Source: Mesobacillus jeotgali
GTDB lineage: Bacteria; Bacillota; Bacilli; Bacillales; Cytobacillaceae
Reading direction: 5' to 3'
Assembly (NCBI RefSeq): GCF_014856545.2
Contig: NZ_CP109811.1
Coordinates: 2,660,001-2,724,000, forward strand
DNA: 64,000 nucleotides
The position numbers and the translations under genes were made by a program. The notes beneath the pieces were generated by a model that saw nothing but the letters and a program-made list of their open reading frames with translations, was not told where the DNA came from and did no database searches. Shown here one piece after another: positions 17,431 to 26,108 of this stretch (the first letter of the stretch is position 1; the number at the start of each line of letters is the position of its first letter).

Positions 17431-20400
17431 TGTCCCACTCCCCTTCAACTTCCTCAAGGCGCGGCAGGTTTTCCTGCGAACCCTTATGAACCCGGAAGAT
17501 TCCCCACATCCCCAATTCTATGTCCCAGCGGATATTGCCGGATCGGTACAAGTAATCCCCTGGGTAGTTGAATACTCCTCCTGCTCCTCCAATCAAGCGC
17601 AAATCATCAGTATGACCCGTAACCATATGGCCTAAAAATGACTGAATCCGCGAATCAAGATCCTTGCTGTCAAATTTCCAATAATGTCCATGCAGGTGGA
17701 ATGTATGAGCTCTTCGCCTTTCCGCAGGAGTCGTAATCCGAATCACCACAGGTTCACCAGGATAAGCCTCGAATAAAGGTGTAGCTGGGTCTCCAAAAAT
17801 TTCTGATGAGAAAAGCTCGTGCAGTACCGGATGTTCCTTATAACGATTGATTAATCTTTCGCTCCGGTAGTTAAAACCCCTTGAACCATAATCGTACGTA
17901 TCGACTTCTTCGAGCTCTTCAGTATCAGGTACGACCCCATCCATCGGGTCAATAATCACTTTTCCATCTTTGTCCTCCAGCCTTACACCATCATGTAAAA
18001 TGAGGACAAATTCTCTTGTTGCAGGAAGCAAGGGGTGCCGAAGAATCACATTTTCCCTTGTAATGGCTTTTTCCAGGCTGTATGGATCCAGGTAAGTTGT
18101 AAACCTGGATTCGGCAACGAATGCACCGAAGGTACCAAATGACCGGTGATTTCTCAGATCGGCCATGTCCCACATCGAACACATGCCGAACTGGCCATCA
18201 ACAAACCATCTATAAGTAATTGTTTCCCCCGGACCTACTGTCTGGTCAGGGTTATAACCAACTGTATCTCCACTTGATGTTTTAACGTCATAATTCAACA
18301 GACTGGTATGAAGAGATATCCTTAATGACGGTGGATAAAAAGATTGTTCTTTTACAGGCGGGTAAGGATGGATTCCATCTTGAAATGGAAAGAGCTCTTT
18401 CTTCAGTTCACTTGTCAGGGTGACTTCTACAAGATCCCCGACATTAGCCCTTAAGATTAGTGGCACCGGATTCTTATTGCCAGAGAGAATGTCTTCTACA
18501 TCTTCCTTTAAAGCGAAAATAATACCATATGGGTCATGATCGCCATATGAGTTATATTGGATTGGTGTCTGGAAGGCGACTACCTCAAACTTCTTGACAG
18601 GTGAGCCATGGTAAGCCCCTGGCGGCAGACTGGCAAGAGGATTTGCTTTTTCAGGCGGTTTGCCCGTTGGCTTTGGAGTTTCAGCGGATCCTTCCGGCAG
18701 AGCTTCTCGGTCAGCCAAGACAATTAAGTCATCCATTTTTTCCTTATACGCTCGGATCAATCCCCATGTTCCAAGCCAAACATCTTCCTCATCCTCAAAG
18801 GCCCAAAGATAATCACCGAATGCATGGATCTCAGTCTCAAAGGTAAACGACTCAGAAATTCCGATATGCTGCTGAGCTTTCATGGATGATCCCAAATCCG
18901 GGCGCTCTTCTTTCCACCTAAGCCCATGGATATTGAAACTGTGGGATTCCTCATGCGCTCCCTGCAATAGCCTAATCCTTATTGGATCTCCTTCGTAGGC
19001 TTTGAGTATCGGTGTTACAGGGTCACCATGCACATAGGAACTGAAGGAATAGGCAGGATCACAATCCTCGCCAAGCCTGAACTTCAAAGGTTCACATTTA
19101 TAATTGACTCCAAAAACACCTGGATCGTCCTCCGATCCTGGATACCTTGGCGGCTGGATTGGGCGGCCGTTTTTATCGAATAAAAGGGCAAAGTCATGGA
19201 CGAAAAGTGTCTGGTCACGATAATCCGGGATTAATGGGTGTTCCACTGAAATCTGGGTACCATGGTCTACCTCGTTACCAGTTCTCGAATCAAGAAATTT
19301 TGAAAACCTCGGCTGTATCACGCCTGCACCGAAAACTCCATGCTGCTGGTGAGAGTTTGCAAATAGATGGTCATGGAAGAAAAACGCTTTTAATTCGGTT
19401 TCCGCATACCACTCATAGCGAATGGTCTGGCCAGGAAGAACCGCACTATCATAATTCCATCCAACATTTCCTCCATCACAGGCTAGGACATCAAATTTTA
19501 CAAAGTGAATGTGAAAACCATTTTCATATGTCCTGGTCACCAGCTGGAATGCATCACCATCGAGAATATGGGGCATGCGATTTGTATAGTTCATCCTTAT
19601 ACATGTGCCAGCAGGAACGTGGAAGACTAGCGGCTCAGGCTCTTTTTTTCCAGAAAGGATATCATCCAGATCTTCGTCCATCACATAAAATCTTGCCTTC
19701 GGATCATGCCAGCCCTGTTTGTTATAAACGACAGGCATTTCAATAGCAGATACGTTGAATTCGACTACCACTGGGTCTTGGTCTAGGCACGGGTCAACGA
19801 AAACGGCTCCGGGCCGGGGATTTGGAATCGCTGCATTCCGTTCCAGCTCAGTCATCTCCCGCCCTCCGACAATGCCTAGTGGCGGCCTGGGTGCTTTATA
19901 GCCCACCTTTCCTGGTATGAAATTAGGGAATCCAGGTTTTACAGCAGTAGGCTTTGGTGGTGCCTTACGGTCTGGCAACGGCTTGAGAGCATCAATTCTA
20001 ACACCATTTGGGTAACATTGGCTTCCATCCTGCAGAGTATCAAAAACTCTGTTGATTCCCCACATTCCTATGCCAAAGTGCGGATACAGATGGCAATGTA
20101 TAATGGAATCTCCAATGGCACCATGCAGGCTTCCGAGTCCATAGAGCGGCTGAATCGAATAGTGGGTTTGAGGGCTAATAGATTGGGCATCGAGTATTTC
20201 AGCATTGATATTGCTGGAATCTCCCAGCCATTGATGGACATGGTAGTGGAAAACATGTGTTTCTTTTACGCCGCCATGAATCAGCCTGATGACCGCCGGG
20301 TCCCCCACATACCCCCTTAGTATCGGAGTGGCAGGATCACCAAACACCCATGAGTCATGGTGGACTTCTTCTGCATCACAATCCGGACATACTACTCCCG

Positions 20401-21097
20401 CCTCTATCAGTCTTTTACGGTTTGTCATAGGTTCATAGCGAAGATTCACTCCATGGAAAGATTCTGCTTCCTGGTTCGTCATGGGGTTGAAAGGCCGGTT
20501 CCCCGTTAGATCCTTAATTTCCATTTCATCATTGAAGAACCAGGCGTACTCCCTGAACGATGGCAGAAAAGGATGATGTATGTCAGCATACACACCGCTA
20601 TTGATTGGCCCTCCCGTAACAGGATCAGTCCAGCTAGAGCCCCTTTTTTGGACAAGCAGCGCCCCGAATAACCCTTGGACACTTGATCCTTGTTCGGTGC
20701 TTGAAACATTGCCCAGATCGGTGAAGAAATGGATACCTTCCTGACTGACATTTAGCCTGTAAAGAATTTCTCCGCCAGGTTCTACCGTTGTATCCGGGTT
20801 ATATCCGACATCCGCTCCATCGGAGGTCAGCACGCTGTAATCCGCTTCCTGGAAGTGCATTCCTGCTGAGAAAGGAAGCTGGTTTTCAAAAAGTATTTCA
20901 ACTATATCCCCCTCGTTTGCGCGAATAGCCAGCGGTTGAACAAGATCAATTGGCTTATAAGGATTCTTTCGCACGAGGTCTTTAAGCTTTGACTCATTTT
21001 CCTTTAAAACATAGATTCTGCCATTAGGATTGTGGTCCCCGAATGTATTAACTACCATTCTCGTTGAAATTCCGACAACATGATATTTTCGTAACAT
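17414..21097 (-). CDS. mnxG: MnxG-like multicopper manganese oxidase
   Basis: A very large multicopper oxidase of 1227 residues, close to the size of MnxG, the Mn(II) oxidase of marine Bacillus spores. It would oxidise Mn(II) to Mn(IV) oxide on the spore surface with O2 as acceptor. Copper motifs include HVFHYHVHQW (281-290), HCHLYPHFGIGMW (334-346, with the T1 Cys), FHDHLFANSHQQHG (574-587) and HTFHLHGHYW near residue 1140. The repeated pattern GDPATPIL (and variants) then an HxH motif indicates several cupredoxin domains in tandem. No signal peptide is seen, as expected for a protein assembled from the mother cell. It is preceded by small partner genes in the mnxE-mnxF order. Confidence 0.9.
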   Translation of the reverse strand: MLRKYHVVGISTRMVVNTFGDHNPNGRIYVLKENESKLKDLVRKNPYKPIDLVQPLAIRANEGDIVEILFENQLPFSAGMHFQEADYSVLTSDGADVGYNPDTTVEPGGEILYRLNVSQEGIHFFTDLGNVSSTEQGSSVQGLFGALLVQKRGSSWTDPVTGGPINSGVYADIHHPFLPSFREYAWFFNDEMEIKDLTGNRPFNPMTNQEAESFHGVNLRYEPMTNRKRLIEAGVVCPDCDAEEVHHDSWVFGDPATPILRGYVGDPAVIRLIHGGVKETHVFHYHVHQWLGDSSNINAEILDAQSISPQTHYSIQPLYGLGSLHGAIGDSIIHCHLYPHFGIGMWGINRVFDTLQDGSQCYPNGVRIDALKPLPDRKAPPKPTAVKPGFPNFIPGKVGYKAPRPPLGIVGGREMTELERNAAIPNPRPGAVFVDPCLDQDPVVVEFNVSAIEMPVVYNKQGWHDPKARFYVMDEDLDDILSGKKEPEPLVFHVPAGTCIRMNYTNRMPHILDGDAFQLVTRTYENGFHIHFVKFDVLACDGGNVGWNYDSAVLPGQTIRYEWYAETELKAFFFHDHLFANSHQQHGVFGAGVIQPRFSKFLDSRTGNEVDHGTQISVEHPLIPDYRDQTLFVHDFALLFDKNGRPIQPPRYPGSEDDPGVFGVNYKCEPLKFRLGEDCDPAYSFSSYVHGDPVTPILKAYEGDPIRIRLLQGAHEESHSFNIHGLRWKEERPDLGSSMKAQQHIGISESFTFETEIHAFGDYLWAFEDEEDVWLGTWGLIRAYKEKMDDLIVLADREALPEGSAETPKPTGKPPEKANPLASLPPGAYHGSPVKKFEVVAFQTPIQYNSYGDHDPYGIIFALKEDVEDILSGNKNPVPLILRANVGDLVEVTLTSELKKELFPFQDGIHPYPPVKEQSFYPPSLRISLHTSLLNYDVKTSSGDTVGYNPDQTVGPGETITYRWFVDGQFGMCSMWDMADLRNHRSFGTFGAFVAESRFTTYLDPYSLEKAITRENVILRHPLLPATREFVLILHDGVRLEDKDGKVIIDPMDGVVPDTEELEEVDTYDYGSRGFNYRSERLINRYKEHPVLHELFSSEIFGDPATPLFEAYPGEPVVIRITTPAERRRAHTFHLHGHYWKFDSKDLDSRIQSFLGHMVTGHTDDLRLIGGAGGVFNYPGDYLYRSGNIRWDIELGMWGIFRVHKGSQENLPRLEEVEGEWDNEEKA

Positions 21098-21120
21098 GGA
21101 TTTCCCCCTTTCATGGGAAT

Positions 21121-21414
21121 CTAATAGTCTTCGAGCTTCGGTATTTTTGGTGCTCCAGGCCTTTCAATATAGAAAACTTCAATATTATGAATGTGAATAT
21201 ACCATTCACGGTTTTCTAATTGAGCAAAGTGTGTGGTTTCAACATCGATTTTAACCGTATCGCCGATCAATTCCTTGATAATGCCAACGAACATATATGG
21301 ATAGGATGGAGAAATCACAAGCGTTTTGTGGCCAATTCCATTTCTGAAGTGTACCAAAATGGCTGAGTCATGGATTTCATTTACATCTGTCACCTTTGAG
21401 TAATCTGTAGACAT
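21121..21414 (-). CDS. mnxF: MnxF-like small subunit
   Basis: A 97-residue protein (about 11 kDa) immediately upstream of mnxG, matching the size and place of MnxF, which co-purifies with MnxG and MnxE. It contains the beta-rich stretch FVGIIKELIGDTVKIDV and then REWYIHIHNIEVFYIE, a loose version of the barrel signature of its neighbours. Several His and acidic residues could bind copper or manganese. The ATG at 21414 is chosen for its GGAGGTG site. The symbol rests on position and size, not on alignment. Confidence 0.7.
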   Translation of the reverse strand: MSTDYSKVTDVNEIHDSAILVHFRNGIGHKTLVISPSYPYMFVGIIKELIGDTVKIDVETTHFAQLENREWYIHIHNIEVFYIERPGAPKIPKLEDY

Positions 21415-21443
21415 AAGAAACAACACCTCCATTACTTGTATTT

Positions 21444-21776
21444 TTAAACTAATGGAATTCTCATCGAACAATCGAAGTCTGATGTGAAATGGGCAATTTT
21501 TTCAAAAGGAATGGATAACGGGACTGGGAACTTATGAAAAGGTGCATTCAAGATTTTGATAGTTACAGGAGAAAGTGTTAAATGTCCAGGTTCAACTTCA
21601 GCTACCTTTCCGCAAAAAATCGGCCTGAAGGTTTGCCCTAATAAATTTAGTTGTGATGATTCCGTAATAATCAGGATTTGTTTGCCCATTTGCTTGTTAA
21701 AAAAATCAAATAATGGGTCATTGACAGTACCGATACTAGAAGCAGCCGATAATGATTTTAATGGCGATTCATGCAT
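21444..21776 (-). CDS. mnxE: MnxE-like small subunit
   Basis: A 110-residue protein (about 12 kDa) in the mnxE position. The core FCGKVAEVEPGHLTLSP followed by LSIPFEKIAHF fits the shared G-x-V pattern and I-P-F-x2-I end of the local small-barrel family. In characterised Bacillus systems MnxE and MnxF form a hexamer that binds MnxG. The start ATG follows AAAGGGTG. Assignment rests on order and size. Confidence 0.7.
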   Translation of the reverse strand: MHESPLKSLSAASSIGTVNDPLFDFFNKQMGKQILIITESSQLNLLGQTFRPIFCGKVAEVEPGHLTLSPVTIKILNAPFHKFPVPLSIPFEKIAHFTSDFDCSMRIPLV

Positions 21777-21821
21777 GTTTTGTCACCCTTTCTCTTAAAT
21801 AGAACTTCTGCAATTTATGTC

Positions 21822-22586
21822 TTACCGTAAAATGCTCTTAATCATGTTCTTCCCCATCAATAGGATCTGGGTAAAAAGGCGTGCAGAACGAATCAGAGTT
21901 ACACCTGTGAGGGCAATTTCCCTTTCTGAGCCAAAAGATTGTAATACGAGACTATCCTCAGTAACCGAAATGATCTTTCCCATTACTATTTCATCAGGTA
22001 AAAGCACCTTAACCCATCCTCCTTTCCATCTATCAAGGTTTCCTTTTAGTGACTCTTCGAAAAATTGCTGAATCAAAACATCTCGATTGGCAACTGTCTC
22101 ACCAAAATTCGTAGTCAGTTTGCGTTTTAAGTCATTATCATAGATGAAATTTTGATGGGCATTTTCATATGTCGGTACCCCAGATGGAGAATTTGCTGAT
22201 AATATCGTTTTATACGGGATCCAAATCCGATCCTTTAAGTTCGTCAGTATGACAAAATCTCTTCCGATGGTATTCACCTTACCGGAAATTTCCTGTGTGT
22301 TATCTTGATGGTCAATATAGACTATTACTTCCTGATTCCGCTTCATTTTAAAAAACTTCTTTAATATCAATGGTTTTTTAAATTCAGGAACAGCATTCGC
22401 CAGTGTGTGAAGATTCTTTTGTTCCAGGTATTCGGCAATGATTTTATTCTCTTCAAGTGGTGTTGCACTTGGTGGAGAAGTGATTTGATTCCCGACTTCG
22501 TGAATAGGATCAACCTGCCTGACTTCATTCTTTCTCTCCTCTAACAAATTTTTCAAATAATCCGAATGACGCATACCTGTTCTCAA
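21822..22586 (-). CDS. mnxD-position protein with two small beta-barrel domains
   Basis: A 254-residue protein, first gene of this operon. After a variable N-terminus it has barrel 1 (EVIVYIDHQD, GKVNTIGRDFVILTN, IWIPYKTIL), then LTTNFGETVANRDVLIQQFF, then barrel 2 (VMGKIISVTEDSLVLQS, EIALTGVTLI). The 300-residue protein at the other end of the operon repeats this plan. The TTG start at 22586 is preferred because GAAAGGGGG lies upstream; an in-frame start at 22616 would extend into the adjoining repeat. Function is unknown; a scaffold or assembly role on the spore is inference. Whether it equals mnxD of other strains needs alignment. Confidence 0.65.
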   Translation of the reverse strand: MRTGMRHSDYLKNLLEERKNEVRQVDPIHEVGNQITSPPSATPLEENKIIAEYLEQKNLHTLANAVPEFKKPLILKKFFKMKRNQEVIVYIDHQDNTQEISGKVNTIGRDFVILTNLKDRIWIPYKTILSANSPSGVPTYENAHQNFIYDNDLKRKLTTNFGETVANRDVLIQQFFEESLKGNLDRWKGGWVKVLLPDEIVMGKIISVTEDSLVLQSFGSEREIALTGVTLIRSARLFTQILLMGKNMIKSILR

Positions 22587-22607
22587 CGAAATGCCCCCTT
22601 TCAATGA

Positions 22608-22840
22608 AAAGCGCAAGTGCCTAGGTCAGCCCCGTCAAGCGATGGAGGGCCTGACAGTGAAGTCGTTCTTTGACTTCATTGGCAGGACTGAAATCGAAAT
22701 GTGTAGCCGATTGCCCAGAAACGCAGAAACTGGAGACTCCGACAAAGAAGCGCTTTTTGCTTCTGCCGCTGAGTTGAAGTTTCGGAGTTTCTAGGAGGCG
22801 AAACGTCTCGAGGAGTTAGGAGCTGGAGCTAGACACTAAT
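22608..22840. repeat. Structured interspersed repeat in the mnx leader region
   Basis: About 230 bases between the mnxD-position gene and its likely promoter. It holds several hairpins: GTGAAGTC/GACTTCAT, AGAAGC/GCTTCT inside CTCCGA/TCGGAG, and ends GGAGCTGGAGCTAGACA. From memory, closely similar sequences recur between genes in many Bacillaceae genomes. It encodes no credible protein and no transposase. Its GC content is higher than the surrounding AT-rich DNA. Confidence 0.65.
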
Positions 22841-22890
22841 TTAAGTGTAAAAAGTTTATACCTTCATATAAAATGACCGAATTTTCCCAT

Positions 22891-22919
22891 TATCATATGA
22901 GGCAAATATCATAAACGTC
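22891..22919 (-). promoter_or_regulatory. Sigma-K-like promoter upstream of the mnx operon
   Basis: On the minus strand GAC is followed after 17 bases by CATATGATA, a full match to the sigma-K pattern AC-N16/17-CATANNNTA. mnx operons in Bacillus are known to be expressed in the mother cell late in sporulation. The transcript would pass through the repeat before reaching the first gene, giving a leader of about 300 bases. Confidence 0.5.
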
Positions 22920-22946
22920 ATTGTAATTGACAAAAAATTCAAACAC

Positions 22947-22962
22947 CACAATTTTAATTGTG
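22947..22962. promoter_or_regulatory. Inverted repeat in the mnx / membrane-pair intergenic region
   Basis: CACAATT and AATTGTG flank two bases, about 30 bases before the membrane protein gene. It may be an operator for the plus-strand pair. The rest of the gap 22841-22991 is AT-rich and otherwise unremarkable. Confidence 0.4.
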
Positions 22963-22991
22963 AATACATTGAACATTAGAGGTGATATGTC

Positions 22992-23408
22992 ATGCCGGAA
23001 TGGATTGTGGTTTTTTACCCAATTAATTTCTTGTCCGCATACGTTCTATATATCTATCTATACAATCGAAGAAAACAAATCGGTTTTCACTTAGGAATGA
23101 ATATAACCATGGTGGCTGCTGGAGGTTTGGCTCTCGGGACAGGGATTATTTTTATCAACATCTATCCTTTTTACTTTTTGGAAGCGACCTTGTTTTCAGT
23201 AATCATAGGCGGTATTTCAGGAATCTTGTTTGGCAACCTCTTTGACTACCAAACTTTATTGTCTGGTTATATAACTGGGCTAATGATGGGAATCATGGCG
23301 CCTATGGTTGGAGCTTCCGTGTATGAAGGTGTAATGTTCCTATTCATGATCGAGATTTTCATCCTCAGCTCTTTTTGCATAGCGGCCTCCTCGGCCTATA
23401 AAACCTGA
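22992..23408 (+). CDS. Small membrane protein, first of a paralogous pair
   Basis: A 138-residue protein with four hydrophobic segments and short loops; I do not recognise the family. It starts MPEWIVVFYPINFLSAYVLY and contains GGLALGTGIIFINIYPFYF, then GGISGILFGNLFDYQTLLSGY. The latter stretch recurs in the next gene (ITMGFLYGSMLNAQSLIAGIYNG), so the two are duplicates. It diverges from the mnx operon and may be expressed with it during sporulation; that is inference. RBS is GAGGTGA. Confidence 0.7.
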   Translation: MPEWIVVFYPINFLSAYVLYIYLYNRRKQIGFHLGMNITMVAAGGLALGTGIIFINIYPFYFLEATLFSVIIGGISGILFGNLFDYQTLLSGYITGLMMGIMAPMVGASVYEGVMFLFMIEIFILSSFCIAASSAYKT

Positions 23409-23433
23409 TTCCGTAATCTGGAGGGGGTGTCTT

Positions 23434-23895
23434 ATGCAGATATTATTAATCTCCATAACTGTCATCAATTTTTTGATTGGAGCCTGGCTATATTTTGTAC
23501 TTCGCAAATCGAGATTTCTTTTTAGTGACAGGTTTGGTTATACAGCCTCTTATGTTGCCAGCAGCACACTGGGACTGGTTGCTTCACTAAATTTCATACT
23601 GCTTTTCCCTAACCACTTCCAAATTGTTGGGGTGCTTAACATTTTACTTGGTATCACGATGGGTTTTTTATATGGCTCAATGTTGAATGCACAATCATTG
23701 ATTGCAGGGATTTATAACGGCGGCATAAGCGCAATAATGGGAACGATGCTTGGTTTGGTGGTAAAAAAACCAGCCATTTGCGGTCTTCCTGGCACCATTG
23801 CTTCCGAACAAGAAATGATCATCTTCTTTGCCCTTTTCAGTCTGTGTATCCAGGGGATATCTGCAATATTGCTTTTTTTTTCTTTCAAAGCATAA
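23434..23895 (+). CDS. Small membrane protein, second of a paralogous pair
   Basis: A 153-residue protein with four hydrophobic segments, arranged like the preceding gene: an N-terminal helix with a short basic loop, an SSTLGLVASLNFILLFPNHF segment, a Gly-rich middle, and a C-terminal helix. The GGAGGGGG ribosome site and the 25-base gap indicate an operon with the first copy. Unknown function; the pair could form a heterodimeric membrane complex. Confidence 0.7.
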   Translation: MQILLISITVINFLIGAWLYFVLRKSRFLFSDRFGYTASYVASSTLGLVASLNFILLFPNHFQIVGVLNILLGITMGFLYGSMLNAQSLIAGIYNGGISAIMGTMLGLVVKKPAICGLPGTIASEQEMIIFFALFSLCIQGISAILLFFSFKA

Positions 23896-24011
23896 ATAGA
23901 TAATTTAATGTTAACGAACTTAATCTCACCTTAACGGAAGCATTTCTCTATTTATTTGTACATTAATGCTCTCAAAGTGGCCCTTAGCTCAATGGAAACC
24001 GCAGTAAAGGA

Positions 24012-24040
24012 CAAAAGCAGCCTCATTCAGGCTGCTTTTG
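24012..24040. terminator. Bidirectional terminator
   Basis: CAAAAGCAGCC and GGCTGCTTTTG pair around a 7-base loop between convergent genes. Confidence 0.85.
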
Positions 24041-24041
24041 T

Positions 24042-24755
24042 CTACTTTATTGAAAAGCCGTCAAATAACCTTCCACCGAAGGGTTCTAAGATCTGTTCGG
24101 CCAATTGTGCAACCATATTTTTATTACCTGTACTGTAATAATGGGAAAAAGCTTCTACAAATTGTTTAGTGAATACGGGATCATAGTTATTTAATTCTCT
24201 CACAACCCATTTTGATTTGCCGACCCACCGCTTGTTTACTCTTAACACAAATTCATGGAGCTGTTCAGCCAGCGTGCCTGCAATGAAGATTTCCTCTGCC
24301 TTGTTGTCAGACCCAATGAAATCATCAAGCGTATCTGTAATGAAGTATCGTTTTAACTCGATTTCTTGCTTAGTCCACTTCTCTGGTCCCAGCTCGATGA
24401 TCCTTTTTGCTTCAACAATTATTTCAGGGAGAAAATCGCTTTCCCTAATGATCATTCCTTCTGAAACCATTCTCGGCAAGCTTGGTCTTGCCCTTTTTAT
24501 ATCACTTTCAAAGAAAAGCTTATAGGACTGTAAATTATGGACGAAAACTTCAATCGGCCACCCATAAGCTATTAATGACTCCCTGCGGGGTGATTCAATA
24601 TCCCTATCAAATATTACAATATCCAAATCAGAGGTAACAGTTGCTTCTCCCCTGGTCACACTACCGGCCAGCAGTGCAGCGTCACAGTTCGGGAAGCGCT
24701 CCTTCACAAACTTTTGCGCTGTTTCAAGTGCTGATAATCTATTATGAATGTTCAA
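24042..24755 (-). CDS. Nucleotidyltransferase-fold protein
   Basis: A 237-residue protein with the nucleotidyltransferase signature LLAGSVTRGEATVTSDLDIVIF near residue 30: G-S then D-x-D for metal binding. A third carboxylate may be the Glu in WPIEVFVH. The C-terminal half is helical (GTLAEQLHEFVLRVNKRWVG), like antibiotic-modifying or MNT-type enzymes. The substrate is unknown. TTG at 24755 is preferred, 9 bases after GGAGG. Confidence 0.8.
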   Translation of the reverse strand: MNIHNRLSALETAQKFVKERFPNCDAALLAGSVTRGEATVTSDLDIVIFDRDIESPRRESLIAYGWPIEVFVHNLQSYKLFFESDIKRARPSLPRMVSEGMIIRESDFLPEIIVEAKRIIELGPEKWTKQEIELKRYFITDTLDDFIGSDNKAEEIFIAGTLAEQLHEFVLRVNKRWVGKSKWVVRELNNYDPVFTKQFVEAFSHYYSTGNKNMVAQLAEQILEPFGGRLFDGFSIK

Positions 24756-24895
24756 GTGCAAAATCCTCCATTAACTATTTATAAGATTATTATTAGTGAC
24801 AACACAAAATTTGTCGACAATATTGCGAATGTTTTATAAGACAACTTCAGTGGTATCCTACAGTATAAAAGCAGTTGAATCAGGAGGAAATACTT

Positions 24896-25405
24896 ATGTC
24901 ATTGTCTTTAAATAAATTGTTTATACCTGCAGGATTGGCAGTTTTGCTCATTAGTGGCTGCAACAGCGATGAGGCTGAGCAAGGCGTGAAAGAGCTAGAA
25001 GAGGAAACAAAGAACGCTGCCCAGGAAACCGAGGAAAAATCAAAAGAGGTTGTGGATAAGGTAAAAGAAGAAGCTCCGGGAATTATCCAGAACATGAAGG
25101 ACACATATAAAGAAAGCGAACAAGAAGTTAAAGACAATACACTTCAGGCTGGAGATAAGGCAACTGTACAAAAAGATGCCTACCTTGCACTTACACCGGA
25201 AGCATATGATGAACTCTATCAATTGATTGAAATTAATGATGTAGAAGGTGTTGATAAGATCGTACAGGATAATAAAGTGAAAGAAATCAAGAAAGGCAGT
25301 GAAGCTGAAATCTTGGAAAGAGAGATTAGACGAACTAAAGTAAAAATGACAGATTCTGGTGAAGAAGGCTACCTTCCCACTACCATGCTTGAACCGGTCC
25401 AATAA
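24896..25405 (+). CDS. Lipoprotein with SH3-like C-terminus
   Basis: A 169-residue secreted lipoprotein. The signal peptide ends in the lipobox LLISGC, with the lipid-bearing Cys near residue 19. Residues 20-75 are a highly charged Glu/Lys helix (EELEEETKNAAQETEEKS). The C-terminal part (LQAGDKATVQKDAYLALT to EEGYLPTTMLEP) looks like a small beta domain of SH3 type. It probably sits on the outer face of the membrane. The ATG follows AGGAGGAAA. A terminator follows. Confidence 0.75.
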   Translation: MSLSLNKLFIPAGLAVLLISGCNSDEAEQGVKELEEETKNAAQETEEKSKEVVDKVKEEAPGIIQNMKDTYKESEQEVKDNTLQAGDKATVQKDAYLALTPEAYDELYQLIEINDVEGVDKIVQDNKVKEIKKGSEAEILEREIRRTKVKMTDSGEEGYLPTTMLEPVQ

Positions 25406-25412
25406 CCAGCTT

Positions 25413-25440
25413 AAGACCCTGAATTATGTTCAGGGTCTTA
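25413..25440 (+). terminator. Terminator after the lipoprotein gene
   Basis: AAGACCCTGAA and TTCAGGGTCTT pair around a 5-base loop and are followed by ATTTTG. Confidence 0.85.
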
Positions 25441-25451
25441 TTTTGGTGCTA

Positions 25452-25934
25452 TTATTTTCCCGTAAAAGTATCAGGCATCACAACAGCGATTACTTCCCCT
25501 TTAGCACAAAGAGTTTCCCCAGCATACACTTCTGTTTCCACTCGATATTTCTTTGGATGAATTTCATGTACGGTTCCTATTGCTTTTAAGGATGTTCCTT
25601 GAGGAGTCGGCTTCATGAAATCGACATGCAAGGATGCTGTGACAAATCTTGGCGGTTCTGCTCCGTCACCTGGTTCATATCCATTTTTACGATGCAGGTA
25701 GAGTGCAGCTGAACCTGTACCATGACAATCCACAAAAGAGCCAATCACGCCTCCATAGACAAACCCAGGGAGTGCCATATGTTCTTTTTTGGGATTGTAG
25801 ATGGATATTGTCTTGTCACCATCCCAGCCTGTCCGAAAATGATGTCCCTGCTCGTTCATCCTCCCGCACCCATAACACCATGCAAAATCCTCCGGGTATT
25901 CATCCTGGATGGCTTTCAACACTTTTTCTTCCAT
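25452..25934 (-). CDS. PaaI-type thioesterase, hotdog fold
   Basis: A 160-residue acyl-CoA thioesterase-like protein. The hotdog helix region is PGFVYGGVIGSFVDCHGTGSA near residue 55, where the catalytic Asp or Glu would lie, and LHVDFMKPTPQGTSLKAIG follows. The N-terminal CYGCGRMNEQG is a small Cys motif common in this subgroup. The substrate is unknown. The start ATG follows AAGGGGGAA. Confidence 0.85.
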   Translation of the reverse strand: MEEKVLKAIQDEYPEDFAWCYGCGRMNEQGHHFRTGWDGDKTISIYNPKKEHMALPGFVYGGVIGSFVDCHGTGSAALYLHRKNGYEPGDGAEPPRFVTASLHVDFMKPTPQGTSLKAIGTVHEIHPKKYRVETEVYAGETLCAKGEVIAVVMPDTFTGK

Positions 25935-26108
25935 TGTGTTTCCCCCTTGTCAATCTGAATCTATAATACTTTCTCGATTGTTGTTTGAATTCCTTTAAAA
26001 AATTCGAATTCCTTTCTGGATGTATACAATGAAAGTATTTGTGCAACATAGTTTTGTTCAAAACATTGAAATGATAAGATTGATGTAAATTATTTTAGGG
26101 GTGATGGA

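Noticed and set aside
16504..21097. mnxG as two or more fused genes or with a frameshift
   Set aside because: The frame is continuous over 1227 codons, and MnxG is known to be this large with repeated cupredoxin domains.
22591..22794. Open frame inside the interspersed repeat
   Set aside because: It starts in the mnxD-position leader, crosses the hairpins and has no ribosome site; the repeat is noncoding.
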